A stretch of 64,000 nt of DNA from NCBI RefSeq assembly GCF_001665235.1, contig NZ_LZSC01000064.1, forward strand, positions 158,231-222,230, in the 5' to 3' direction. The position numbers and the translations under genes are program-made. Below the pieces are notes generated by a model, which saw only the letters and a list, made by a program, of their open reading frames with translations, was not told where the DNA came from and searched no databases. Source of the stretch: Mycobacterium sp. 1100029.7 (GTDB lineage Bacteria > Actinomycetota > Actinomycetes > Mycobacteriales > Mycobacteriaceae). Below, piece after piece: positions 50,065 through 61,144 of the stretch; within the stretch, counting starts at the first letter, position 1; every line of letters starts with the position of its first letter.

Positions 50065-50664
50065 GTGAGCCAGCTTTCCTTCTTCACGGCGGAGGCGGTA
50101 CCGCCCGCGGTCGCCGATCTGTGCGGGGTGCTGGCAGCGTCGGGCCAGATCGTGACGGTGGGCGCGGCAACCGACCCCGGGGGCCGCGGTGCGCGCCTTT
50201 CGGTCGTCGTGGACCAGTCCTGGCGTGCGTCGGCGCTGGCCGAGATGATCGGCGAGGCCGGCTTGGTGCCCGAAATCAGCCGCACCGACGAGGACACCCC
50301 CCTGGTCCGCACGGCCGTCGACCCCTCACTGACCGCGATCGCCGCCGAATGGACCCGCGGCGCGGTCAAGACGGTGCCGCCGCGCTGGCTGCCGGGCCCG
50401 CGCGAGCTGCGGGCCTGGACCATCGTGGCAGGCAACCCCGAAGGCGACCACTACCAGCTGGGATTGGATCCGCACGCTCCCGACACCCATTCACCGCTGG
50501 CGTCGGCCCTGATGCGGGTCGGGATCGCTCCCACCCTGATCGGTACCCGCGGCGGCCGGCCGGCGCTGCGCATCAGCGGCCGTCGCAGACTGTCGCGGCT
50601 GGTAGAAAACGTGGGCGAACCCCCTGAAGGTCCCGAGGCGCGAGCCCTCTGGCCCCGAATTTAG
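50065..50664 (+). CDS. Conserved hypothetical protein (Rv3647c type)
   Basis: 199 residues, no recognised domain. The N-terminus (SQLSFFTAEAVPPAVADLCGVLAASGQIV) is followed by RGARLSVVVDQSWRASALAEMIGEAGLVPEISRTDE, WTRGAVKTVPPRWLPGPRELRAWTIVAG and a basic C-terminus (ALRISGRRRLSRLVENVGEPP). It appears soluble, with alternating alpha/beta pattern. Adjacent to topA and cspA in mycobacteria, suggesting a nucleic-acid role only by context. GTG 50065 lies 7 nt after TACTGT; GTG 50062 is in the same frame. Confidence 0.8.
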   Translation: MSQLSFFTAEAVPPAVADLCGVLAASGQIVTVGAATDPGGRGARLSVVVDQSWRASALAEMIGEAGLVPEISRTDEDTPLVRTAVDPSLTAIAAEWTRGAVKTVPPRWLPGPRELRAWTIVAGNPEGDHYQLGLDPHAPDTHSPLASALMRVGIAPTLIGTRGGRPALRISGRRRLSRLVENVGEPPEGPEARALWPRI

Positions 50665-50844
50665 CCACGCAATTCGGGGAGTCGGTTTGCGCCAGCCCGC
50701 CCCAGGGTGCGAAATTGTCAGGTGCCCGCAGGGAAGGAACGTCGGCCTATCTGAATTTCGGCGGAATTTCAGACGTCTGCCTGTCATTCTTCCTCAGGGC
50801 GGTCTCGACGGGGGACCGGGAGAAGAGATGGAGCGTAAGCGCAG

Positions 50845-53637
<2,793 letters not shown>

Positions 53638-53649
53638 CTCGCGGCCGGC

Positions 53650-55266
53650 TCACATTATTTTGCTGGATACTTCCTCGGTGGCATACCGCGGGGCCGAAAC
53701 CTCGGTCGGCGCAGCAAGATTCAACGGCCGGGCCAGCTGCGTGGGCGCGGCGCGACCACGCAACTCGACGACCTCACCGACATCCCAGCACAACGCTTCG
53801 GCGTCCAGGGCGCCGCTGACCGCGATCGCTGACGCCAGCACGTGCCCGGATTCCAGCTTGGCCAGCTCGGTCAGCCGCGCCGCCTCGTTGACCGGGTCGC
53901 CGATCACCGTGTACTCGAAGCGCGCCTGCGCGCCGATGTGTCCGGCGATGGCCCGGCCCGAGGACACCCCGATGCCGAACTCCGCCGAACCGATCACCGG
54001 CAGCAGCTCGTCGTGCAGCTCACGGGCGGCCGCCAGCGCGCCCCCCGAGGCGTCCGGATGCTCGATCGGGGCGCCGAAGATCGCCAGCGCCGCGTCACCC
54101 TGGAACTTGTTGACGAAGCCGCCGTGGCGGCCGACGGTGTCGACGACCACCCGGAAGAACTCGTTGAGCAGGTGCACCACCTCGGCGGGCGGCCGGGTCG
54201 CGGCCAGCTGCGTGGAGCCGACCAGGTCGACGAACAGCACCGCGACGTCGCGTTCCTGGCCGCCGAGCTCGGTGCCGCGCTCCAGCGCGCGGCGGGCCAC
54301 GTCCTCCCCGACATAGCGGCCGAACAGGTCGCGCAGCCGTTGCCGCTCGGACAGGTCGCGGACCATGTCGTTGAATCCCGCTTGCAGCAAGCCCAGTTCG
54401 CTGGCGTCGTAGATCTGCATGTGCGCGTTGTAGTTACCGCGCTGCACCTCCGACAGCGCCCAGCGCAGCTGCCGCAGCGGGTCGGCGATCGACATCGCCA
54501 CCAGCAGGGTGCTGATCAGCCCGACGCCCAGCGCCGTCAGGGCCAGCAACAGGATGGGGTTGAACAGGCTCTCGGGCGCGGCGTGCAGCAGCGACGCCTT
54601 GTCGGCGACCACGGCGAGCACGATCGCCAGCAGCGGCACCGCCGTGGACAGCATCCAGGTCAGGATCTGGCGCAGGATCACGCCGGGGGCCTTGACGTTC
54701 TCCGGCACGCCGCTGCGCAGCGCCGCGACCGCCACCGGCCGCAACACCCGTTCGGATTGTAGGTAGCCGATGATCGCGGTGGCCGCCGCGCCCAGCGCGG
54801 TCGCGACCGTGACGACGGGGGCGGCAAACCGGGCCACCGACCAGCTGGCGACGACGAACACCACGCCGCCGATGCACCAGTACACGACGGTGCTCAGGGT
54901 GCGGTAGTACGGCATTCGCAAGGCTCGGCTGCGGGCCAGCTCGGTGGCGGCCGGATCGGCCTCGGCGAGCATGTTGTCGCGGCGCTGCCAGCGGAACACC
55001 GGCATCAGCAGCCGCAGGTTGACCACGACGCCGACGAGGAACAGGACAACCAGCGACGTGGAGAAGACCGCCAGGTTGAGCGCCGGCAGATCCTGCAGTT
55101 GAATACGATCCTGCGGCGGGAGGCCGTAGCGCAGGAAGCCGAGCACGAACAGGGCGCCGATGATGTCGGCCTGCAGCATGCTCAGCGCGAACAGCGGCCA
55201 CGGGGTACGCACCACCCACCGGGCGAACGCGCCGATTCGCCCGGGCAGAGCACCTGCCGTTGCCAC
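53650..55266 (-). CDS. Six-helix membrane adenylate cyclase with HAMP (Rv3645)
   Basis: 538 residues. Six membrane helices lie within about residues 20-260, then HAMP (DPLRQLRWALSEVQRGNYNAHM), and a class III cyclase domain: VAVLFVDLVGSTQLA, VNKFQGDAALAIFGAP, GIGVSSGRAIAGHIGAQARFEYTVIGDPVNEAARL. Both metal Asp, the substrate Lys (NKF) and the transition-state Asn-Arg pair are present, so it should be active. Rv3645 is the dominant cAMP source in M. tuberculosis and is linked to fatty-acid sensing and drug tolerance. TACGGT 6 nt upstream supports GTG 55266. It is convergent with topA. Confidence 0.94.
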   Translation of the reverse strand: MATAGALPGRIGAFARWVVRTPWPLFALSMLQADIIGALFVLGFLRYGLPPQDRIQLQDLPALNLAVFSTSLVVLFLVGVVVNLRLLMPVFRWQRRDNMLAEADPAATELARSRALRMPYYRTLSTVVYWCIGGVVFVVASWSVARFAAPVVTVATALGAAATAIIGYLQSERVLRPVAVAALRSGVPENVKAPGVILRQILTWMLSTAVPLLAIVLAVVADKASLLHAAPESLFNPILLLALTALGVGLISTLLVAMSIADPLRQLRWALSEVQRGNYNAHMQIYDASELGLLQAGFNDMVRDLSERQRLRDLFGRYVGEDVARRALERGTELGGQERDVAVLFVDLVGSTQLAATRPPAEVVHLLNEFFRVVVDTVGRHGGFVNKFQGDAALAIFGAPIEHPDASGGALAAARELHDELLPVIGSAEFGIGVSSGRAIAGHIGAQARFEYTVIGDPVNEAARLTELAKLESGHVLASAIAVSGALDAEALCWDVGEVVELRGRAAPTQLARPLNLAAPTEVSAPRYATEEVSSKIM

Positions 55267-55272
55267 CAACCC

Positions 55273-55278
55273 ACCGTA
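55273..55278 (-). promoter_or_regulatory. Leaderless -10 (TACGGT) of the Rv3645-like cyclase gene
   Basis: TACGGT is followed by 6 nt and then GTG 55266. Confidence 0.5.
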
Positions 55279-55421
55279 TCGGTCGGGGGGGACTAGTCGG
55301 TAACCCTAAATTGCTTCGGCAAGTCGCTGGATCCTGGCGAAACGCCCCCGAAGATCACGGGAATGTCGCGATTCGGTAGCTGAACGGTAGACGTCGGTCG
55401 GTCTCACTAGTGTTGCCGGTG

Positions 55422-56630
55422 ATGTCTGGAGTGTTTACGCGGCTGGTAGGCCAGCAAGCCGTCGAAGCTGAGCTGCTGGCCGCGGCCAGGGCCGCCCGCA
55501 GTGATTCCGGCCACAGCGGTCCGGAGCACGGGACTATGACACATGCCTGGCTGATCACCGGTCCGCCCGGGTCGGGCCGCTCGATCGCCGCGGTCTGCTT
55601 CGCCGCGGCCCTGCAATGCACGTCCGAGGAGGAGCCCGGCTGCGGGCAGTGCCGGGCTTGCACGACGACGATGGCCGGCACCCATGCCGACGTCCGTCGG
55701 GTCATCCCCGAGGGCCTGTCGATCGGCGTCGACGAGATGCGCGGCATCGTGCAGATTGCCTCGCGCCGCCCGACCACCGGGCACCGGCAGATCGTGGTGA
55801 TCGAAGATGCCGACCGGTTGACCGAGGGCGCCGCGAACGCCCTGCTGAAGGTGGTCGAGGAACCGCCGCCGTCGACGGTGTTCCTGCTGTGCGCGCCGTC
55901 GGTGGATCCCGAAGACATCGCGATCACGCTGCGGTCCCGCTGCCGGCACGTCGCGCTGGTGACTCCGTCGACCGACGCGATCGCCCAGGTGCTGATCGAC
56001 AGTGACGGCATGTCCGCCGATACGGCCAACTGGGCGGCGTCGGTCAGCGGCGGTCACGTCGGGCGGGCGCGGCGGCTGGCGACCGATTCGGAGGCCCGGG
56101 AGCGGCGTGAGCGGGCCCTGATGCTGGTGCGTGACGCCGCGACCCCGTCGCGGGCGTACGCCGCCGCCGAGGAGTTGGTGGCCGCGGCCGAGACCGAAGC
56201 GGTCGTGTTGACCGCCGATCGCGCTGAGGCCGAGACCGAGGAGCTGCGGACGGCGTTGGGGGCCGGCGGCACCGGAAAGGGCACTGCCGGGGCGATGCGT
56301 GGCGCCGCGGGCGCGATCAAGGATTTGGAGCGGCGGCAGAAGTCGCGCCAGACGCGGGCGTCGCGCGATGCGCTGGACCGGGCGCTGATCGACCTGGCGA
56401 CGTATTTCCGGGATGCGCTGGTGGTTTCCGCGCAGGCAGGCGGGGTGCGGGCGAATCATCCGGACATGGCCGAGCGGGTGGCGGCGCTGGCCGCTCACGC
56501 CGCGCCGGACCGGCTGCTGCGCTGTATCGAAGCGGTGCTGCAGTGCCGCGAGGCGTTGGCCGTCAACGTCAAGCCCAAGTTCGCCGTCGACGCGATGGTG
56601 GCGACCATCGGGCAGGAACTGCGGGACTGA
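55422..56630 (+). CDS. holB: DNA polymerase III delta-prime subunit
   Basis: About 402 residues. A clamp-loader ATPase fold: VFTRLVGQQAVEAELLAAAR, a P-loop with Arg in place of Lys (ITGPPGSGRSIAA), a zinc-binding cysteine cluster (CTSEEEPGCGQCRACTTT), IVVIEDADRLTEGAANALLKVVEEPPP and LRSRCRHV. The altered P-loop fits the non-hydrolysing delta-prime stator. It corresponds to Rv3644c. The ATG 55422 start gives MSGVFTRLVG; upstream GTG 55410 is in frame. Confidence 0.93.
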   Translation: MSGVFTRLVGQQAVEAELLAAARAARSDSGHSGPEHGTMTHAWLITGPPGSGRSIAAVCFAAALQCTSEEEPGCGQCRACTTTMAGTHADVRRVIPEGLSIGVDEMRGIVQIASRRPTTGHRQIVVIEDADRLTEGAANALLKVVEEPPPSTVFLLCAPSVDPEDIAITLRSRCRHVALVTPSTDAIAQVLIDSDGMSADTANWAASVSGGHVGRARRLATDSEARERRERALMLVRDAATPSRAYAAAEELVAAAETEAVVLTADRAEAETEELRTALGAGGTGKGTAGAMRGAAGAIKDLERRQKSRQTRASRDALDRALIDLATYFRDALVVSAQAGGVRANHPDMAERVAALAAHAAPDRLLRCIEAVLQCREALAVNVKPKFAVDAMVATIGQELRD

Positions 56631-56696
56631 CCGGGTTCGAACTTGGGTGGGCGCGCCGGCCTGCCGTAGACTCGTGCCGCCCAGCTTGAGGGCAAC

Positions 56697-56772
56697 GCCG
56701 CCTTAGCTCAGTCGGTAGAGCGATTCACTCGTAATGAATAGGTCGGGGGTTCGATTCCCCCAGGCGGCTCCA
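56697..56772 (+). tRNA. tRNA-Thr (anticodon CGT)
   Basis: The acceptor stem is GCCGCCT/AGGCGGC, the D arm GCTCAGTCGGTAGAGC, the anticodon stem ATTCA/TGAAT with loop CTCGTAA (anticodon CGT, threonine), the T arm GGGGGTTCGATTCCCCC, and the discriminator T. The CCA end is encoded (56770-56772). Confidence 0.96.
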
Positions 56773-56892
56773 TCCGTCGGCGGCCTCCGCCGTGAGTTCG
56801 GTCACCATGCGGCAGCGTTTCGCTGCGCTTTCGGGTTGCAGATTTTGTTCGTCCAGATCAAAAGGGCGATTCCGAATTCGAGCGAGGCTGAC

Positions 56893-57105
56893 ATGGACAA
56901 GCAAATGCGCTACCCGATCGGTGAGGCCGTCTGGATCGTGGCGGGCATCATCCTGATGTTTGCCTTCGGCGACGCCTTCGTGCTGTCGGCCCTCGCGATG
57001 GCGACCGCGACGATGATCGCGGCGTGGTGGACATACCGCAAAGTGCATCACGAGCCGGAAAGCGCAGTGGCACAGGCCCACTGGCACGGCCCCCGCGCCG
57101 CCTGA
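56893..57105 (+). CDS. Small two-helix membrane protein
   Basis: 70 residues. MDKQMRYPIGEA is followed by two short membrane helices (VWIVAGIILMFAFGDAFV and LSALAMATATMIAAWW) and a His-rich tail (KVHHEPESAVAQAHWHGPR). No family was recognised. Position just after holB and tRNA-Thr corresponds to small hypothetical genes in H37Rv. The start ATG has GAGGC upstream. Confidence 0.6.
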   Translation: MDKQMRYPIGEAVWIVAGIILMFAFGDAFVLSALAMATATMIAAWWTYRKVHHEPESAVAQAHWHGPRAA

Positions 57106-57219
57106 CCAGACCCCGCGCCAACGTCACGCCAGCGTGGCGGTCGGCGCCGGCAGTCACGCTGGCGCGCTGCTCGGCGACGGTCCGGTTTCCCGCGTCGCCG
57201 CCCCGGGTAGGCCAGCACG

Positions 57220-57336
57220 GTGACTACCGCCGAACAGCCGCCGCCCGAGGGCGACGAGCAACCCCCGCAAGCCGCGCAGGACAAGGACGCCGAGAACACC
57301 GAAGGTGACGACGGCGGCGACGCCGCAGACACCTAG
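57220..57336 (+). CDS. Putative acidic 38-residue microprotein
   Basis: GTG 57220 opens a frame encoding TTAEQPPPEGDEQPPQAAQD, then KDAENTEGDDGG and a short acidic end; net charge is strongly negative and it is probably disordered. Its stop shares bases with the stop of the convergent membrane gene. Codon use agrees with the surrounding coding DNA, but at this GC content that is weak evidence. Confidence 0.4.
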   Translation: MTTAEQPPPEGDEQPPQAAQDKDAENTEGDDGGDAADT

Positions 57337-59117
57337 GCCGGCACCAGAAAGCCCACCGGACCCGACGCCACACACAGCGCCAGCGCGGTGGTGTTGGCGC
57401 GCACGGTGATTGCGTCGCCGGCACCCGGCAGCCGGGCGAAGACTCGATTCAGGCCGGGCCGCACCGGAACCTTGACGCCGGGCCCCTCCGACAACGACAC
57501 CGTCATCGAGCCCTCGCTGTTGGCCAGGTAATTGAGCTCGACCGTCCAATCGGCGGGCAGCAGCGGTCCGTCGAGCACCATGCGTGCCGGCCGGTCCGGC
57601 TGGGCGAAATAGCCGCAGTGCGGCATCGGCCCGGGCTTGATGGTGCGGATCCAGTTGACGCGCGCCGGAATCAGCCGCCCGGAGCTATCGAACATCCGCA
57701 ATTGCGTTGTCGCCGTGGCGAACTCCGGTCTGTCGTGCAGCAGAGCGAACAGGTGGCTGGCGAGGTTCTCCGGGTAGACCACCCGCTGCAGGATCAGCGG
57801 ATCCACCTCCTGGTCCAAAATGGTGTCATTCGAATCCTGTTGTGCACCAGCAAGGCTCGCCTGCGCGTTGCGCAGATACGGCTTGGTCGGGTTATCGCGC
57901 CAGCTGGTCAAAAACGTCGCCGTCGAGTACAGGCTGCTGGCCACGAACAGCACCGCCAGCCCCGCCGTCACCGCCGTGCGCGCACCCGACGCCTCCAGCC
58001 ACCGCGACGGCCGATTCGGTGCGCACAGCCCGACCGCGGCCAGCAGCGCCAGCACGACGACGAGATCCGGTAGATAGCGCAAGGTCTGGGCGAGCTCCAG
58101 CGCGGTCAGCTTCGACGAGCGCATCAGGTAGATCGGCACCTGACAGGCCACCGCATAACCGGCTGCCGTCGCCCATACCGGGCCGATGCGCCGCTTGCGG
58201 ACCAGCGACACCGCCAGCACCGCGGCCAGCGCCAGCCATCCCAGCGCCATCACCAGCGGCGGGGGAGTTGCCCACGGCGAGGCCGGGGCCCAGCGGCCCC
58301 ACTGCCACGGCCCGCCGACCAGGCCCGGCACGATGCCATGGGTGATGGACCGTGCCAGCAGATCACCGGTCATCGCGAGGTCCGAACTCCATCGCTGCTG
58401 ATTGACCACCGCGAGGTAGAGCGCCACCCAGGCGACCGTCAGGATCAGCGACGCGACCCATAGCCGCAGGCCGCCACGCCACGCCGTAGACAGGACCGCG
58501 GCGTTCCCGCGCACGTGGCACAGCAGGGCCACCACCGCGAAGGCGACGAACGGGATCACCGCCGCCTTCTCGAAGAACAACAGGCCGCCCAGATAGGCCA
58601 GCACGCCGGTGATCGCGTAGCGCTGGTTTCCGGTGCGCACCAGCAGCACCGCGTCGGCGCAGACCCAGGCCATGGCCGCCTGCATCGGCAGCGAGTTCAG
58701 CGCCGCTGCCCACCACGCGAAGCCGGGCACCCCCAGCGGGGTGAAAAGCGCGAACGTCAGCGGAACCAGCAGCACCCGCCGCCAGCCCAGGATCACGTAC
58801 AGCGCGCGCAGCAGCGCCAGCGAGGCCAGCAACTGCAGCACCACCAGGCTGATCGCCGGACCGGTCCAGTCCAGCGGCGCCAGCCGGATCAGCGCGCCGG
58901 CGACCAGGAAGGCCGCCGGCATCACGTGGCCGTCGTGGTCGTCGAACAGGTACGACGGGGACAGCAAACCCTGGGTTCCGGCCTTGCCGATCAGGATCAG
59001 GTCGTCCCAGTAGAAGTAGCCGCCGAATGCCAGCACCGCGCGTATCACCAGCGACACCATGATCAGCGCGGCCGCCACGAGAGCGACCCGCGGCATCCGG
59101 GTCATGACGGCGGGCAT
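57333..59117 (-). CDS. GT-C-like multi-spanning membrane protein (Rv3635)
   Basis: 594 residues. About ten membrane helices are followed by an extracytoplasmic C-terminal region of about 160 residues rich in beta structure (LDGPLLPADWTVELNYLANS, SEGPGVKVPVRPGLNRVFARLPGAGD). The first outer loop has GGYFYWDDLILIGKAG; the Asp-Asp pair is where GT-C glycosyltransferases bind metal and polyprenyl-phosphate sugar. Position next to galE1 and a GT2/flippase cluster supports a role in envelope glycan synthesis. It corresponds to Rv3635. Donor and acceptor are unknown. Confidence 0.8.
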   Translation of the reverse strand: MPAVMTRMPRVALVAAALIMVSLVIRAVLAFGGYFYWDDLILIGKAGTQGLLSPSYLFDDHDGHVMPAAFLVAGALIRLAPLDWTGPAISLVVLQLLASLALLRALYVILGWRRVLLVPLTFALFTPLGVPGFAWWAAALNSLPMQAAMAWVCADAVLLVRTGNQRYAITGVLAYLGGLLFFEKAAVIPFVAFAVVALLCHVRGNAAVLSTAWRGGLRLWVASLILTVAWVALYLAVVNQQRWSSDLAMTGDLLARSITHGIVPGLVGGPWQWGRWAPASPWATPPPLVMALGWLALAAVLAVSLVRKRRIGPVWATAAGYAVACQVPIYLMRSSKLTALELAQTLRYLPDLVVVLALLAAVGLCAPNRPSRWLEASGARTAVTAGLAVLFVASSLYSTATFLTSWRDNPTKPYLRNAQASLAGAQQDSNDTILDQEVDPLILQRVVYPENLASHLFALLHDRPEFATATTQLRMFDSSGRLIPARVNWIRTIKPGPMPHCGYFAQPDRPARMVLDGPLLPADWTVELNYLANSEGSMTVSLSEGPGVKVPVRPGLNRVFARLPGAGDAITVRANTTALALCVASGPVGFLVPA

Positions 59118-59137
59118 GGTTATTTCTTACCGGTCGG

Positions 59138-59143
59138 TATGGT
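59138..59143 (+). promoter_or_regulatory. Leaderless -10 (TATGGT) of galE1
   Basis: TATGGT is followed by 6 nt and then GTG 59150. Confidence 0.5.
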
Positions 59144-59149
59144 GAGCCG

Positions 59150-60094
59150 GTGCGCGCACTGGTTACGGGGGCAGCCGGTTTCATCGGGTCCACGCTCGTC
59201 GACCGCCTGTTGGCGGACGGACACTCGGTGGTGAGCCTGGACAACTTCGCCTCGGGCAAAGCGAGAAACCTCGAGCATCTCCCCGATGATGCCGCTCACG
59301 AGTTCGTCGAGGCGGACATCGTGACCGCGGACCTCGACGCCATCCTCGACCAGCAACGACCCGAGGTGGTGTTCCACCTGGCGGCCCAGATCGACGTGCG
59401 GCACTCGGTGGCCGACCCCCAGTTCGACGCCTCGGTCAACGTGATCGGCACGGTGCGACTGGCCGAGGCCGCCCGCCGCGCCGGCGTCCGCAAAGTCGTG
59501 CACACCTCCTCGGGCGGATCCATCTACGGCACCCCGCCGCAGTACCCGACGCCCGAGACCGTCCCCACCGACCCGGCGTCGCCGTACGCCGCGGGCAAGG
59601 TGGCCGGCGAGATCTACCTGAACACCTTCCGGCACCTGTACGGCCTGGACTGCTCGCACATCGCCCCGGCCAACGTCTACGGCCCACGCCAGGACCCGCA
59701 CGGCGAGGCCGGCGTGGTGGCGATCTTCGCCCAGGCGCTGCTCTCGGGTAAGCCCACCAAGGTCTTCGGTGACGGCAGCAACACCCGCGACTACGTGTTC
59801 GTCGACGACGTCGTGGACGCGTTCGTCAAGGCATCCGGGTCGGCCGGCAGCGGCCAGCGTTTCAACATCGGCACCGGGATAGAGACCTCGGACCGGCAGC
59901 TGCACCGTGCGGTGGCCCGAGCCGTCGGCGGCCCCGACGACCCGGAGTATCACCCGCCCCGGCTGGGCGACCTGAAGCGGTCCTGCCTCGACATCAGGTC
60001 AGCGGCAAGGGTTTTGGGCTGGCGCCCGCAAGTCGACCTCAAAGAAGGCGTGCGCCGCACCGTCGACTACTTCCGGCACCACCACCACGGCTAG
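59150..60094 (+). CDS. galE1: GalE1, UDP-glucose 4-epimerase
   Basis: 314 residues of the extended SDR family: VTGAAGFIGSTLVDRLL (NAD-binding GxxGxxG), FHLAAQIDVRHSVADP, HTSSGGSIYG with the catalytic Ser, SPYAAGKVAGE with the Tyr-x3-Lys pair, and GDGSNTRDYVFVDDVVDAF. It interconverts UDP-glucose and UDP-galactose, supplying galactose for arabinogalactan. It corresponds to Rv3634c. TATGGT 6 nt before GTG 59150 suggests a leaderless message. Its stop overlaps that of the convergent DUF2304 gene. Confidence 0.95.
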   Translation: MRALVTGAAGFIGSTLVDRLLADGHSVVSLDNFASGKARNLEHLPDDAAHEFVEADIVTADLDAILDQQRPEVVFHLAAQIDVRHSVADPQFDASVNVIGTVRLAEAARRAGVRKVVHTSSGGSIYGTPPQYPTPETVPTDPASPYAAGKVAGEIYLNTFRHLYGLDCSHIAPANVYGPRQDPHGEAGVVAIFAQALLSGKPTKVFGDGSNTRDYVFVDDVVDAFVKASGSAGSGQRFNIGTGIETSDRQLHRAVARAVGGPDDPEYHPPRLGDLKRSCLDIRSAARVLGWRPQVDLKEGVRRTVDYFRHHHHG

Positions 60095-60432
60095 CGCGGC
60101 TCCGGCGGCTGCGCGCCTTCCAGCGCGACGGCCCGGGCCAGGCGTGCGTAGCGCAGCTCCAGATCCTTGAACCGCATGTAAGTGCTCAGCGTGGTGAAAC
60201 TGAACGCCATGACCAGCGCGTAGAGCATCAGGTCGGTGCCGCGGCGCACCCCGAACCAATTCGCCACCACGGTGGTGTCATCCGGGCGCAGCACGGCGTA
60301 GATGCCGGCGAACACGAACAGCACATAGCCGACCTTGACCCACGCCTTCGAGCGTGAGCTCCTGCGGGATCGCAACAGGTACACCAACAGCGCGAAGATC
60401 GCGCCGATCAACAGCACCTGAATCCAGTTCAT
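60091..60432 (-). CDS. DUF2304 membrane protein (Rv3632)
   Basis: 113 residues. Three predicted membrane segments (WIQVLLIGAIFALLVYLL, KVGYVLFVFAGIYAVL, LMLYALVMAFSFTTLSTYM) and a cytoplasmic tail ending RYARLARAVALE. DUF2304 proteins usually sit next to polyprenol-phosphate GT2 enzymes; here the GT2 gene overlaps it (ATGA), and mycobacterial Rv3631/Rv3632 are reported to act together in transfer of galactosamine to decaprenyl phosphate. It probably anchors or stimulates the GT2 enzyme. Confidence 0.87.
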   Translation of the reverse strand: MNWIQVLLIGAIFALLVYLLRSRRSSRSKAWVKVGYVLFVFAGIYAVLRPDDTTVVANWFGVRRGTDLMLYALVMAFSFTTLSTYMRFKDLELRYARLARAVALEGAQPPEPR

Positions 60433-61130
60433 CTCGGAATCCTCCCTCGCAGGAACCCGTCGAAAATGATGTTGACCCCGTTGAGCAGCGGCTGCCCCTT
60501 GGATCTCGAGTATTCGGTGTAGAGCACCTCAACCGGTTGTTCGACTACGCGCCAATGGTTTTCGGCGACCAGCATGATGAATTCGTTGGCGTGGCTCATG
60601 CCGCTCATGGTGATGTTCAGACCGTCGGCGACGGTCTTGTTGAACACCCGCAACCCGTTGTTGGTGTCGGTCAGGCCCAGCCGGCGCCCGCGCGGGCTCA
60701 ACCGTGCGGCGGTCTGCAGCACCAGCCGCTTGAGGAACGGTGGCCGGCTGGTCTCCTGGCCGCCGAACCGGGTGCCGATCACGATGTCGACGTCTTCGGT
60801 GACGAGCCGGTCGACCATGGTGGCGACGTCTTTGACGCGATGTTGCCCGTCCGCGTCGAAGGTGGCGAAGATGCGGGCGCCGGGCCGGCTGCGGGCGTAC
60901 TCGACGCCCGTCTGAATCGCCGCGCCCTGACCCAGGTTGACCGGGTGGCGCACCAGATGGGCCCCGGCCCGCCGGGCGATTTCGCCGGTGCCGTCGGCGC
61001 TGCCGTCGTCGACGCACACGACGTGATCGAAGACCGAACGCACATCGGCGATCACCTCGCCGATGACCGTGGCTTCGTTGAAGGCGGGAATGACGATCCA
61101 GACGCCGGCGTAATCCGTTTCGATGCTCAC
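60429..61130 (-). CDS. Polyprenyl-phosphate GT2 glycosyltransferase (Rv3631, PpgS-like)
   Basis: 233 residues of a GT-A fold: GVWIVIPAFNEATVIGEVI, VVCVDDGSADGTGEIA, HPVNLGQGAAIQTGV, ATFDADGQHRVKDV with the metal-binding DxD, VIGTRFGG and DTNNGLRVFNK. Similar to dolichol-phosphate mannosyltransferases. The M. tuberculosis ortholog has been reported as the polyprenyl-phospho-N-acetylgalactosaminyl synthase feeding arabinogalactan modification. GTG 61130 sets the start (SIETDYAG); it overlaps the DUF2304 gene at its end. Confidence 0.88.
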   Translation of the reverse strand: MSIETDYAGVWIVIPAFNEATVIGEVIADVRSVFDHVVCVDDGSADGTGEIARRAGAHLVRHPVNLGQGAAIQTGVEYARSRPGARIFATFDADGQHRVKDVATMVDRLVTEDVDIVIGTRFGGQETSRPPFLKRLVLQTAARLSPRGRRLGLTDTNNGLRVFNKTVADGLNITMSGMSHANEFIMLVAENHWRVVEQPVEVLYTEYSRSKGQPLLNGVNIIFDGFLRGRIPR

Positions 61131-61144
61131 CAGGTTAGCCAGGA

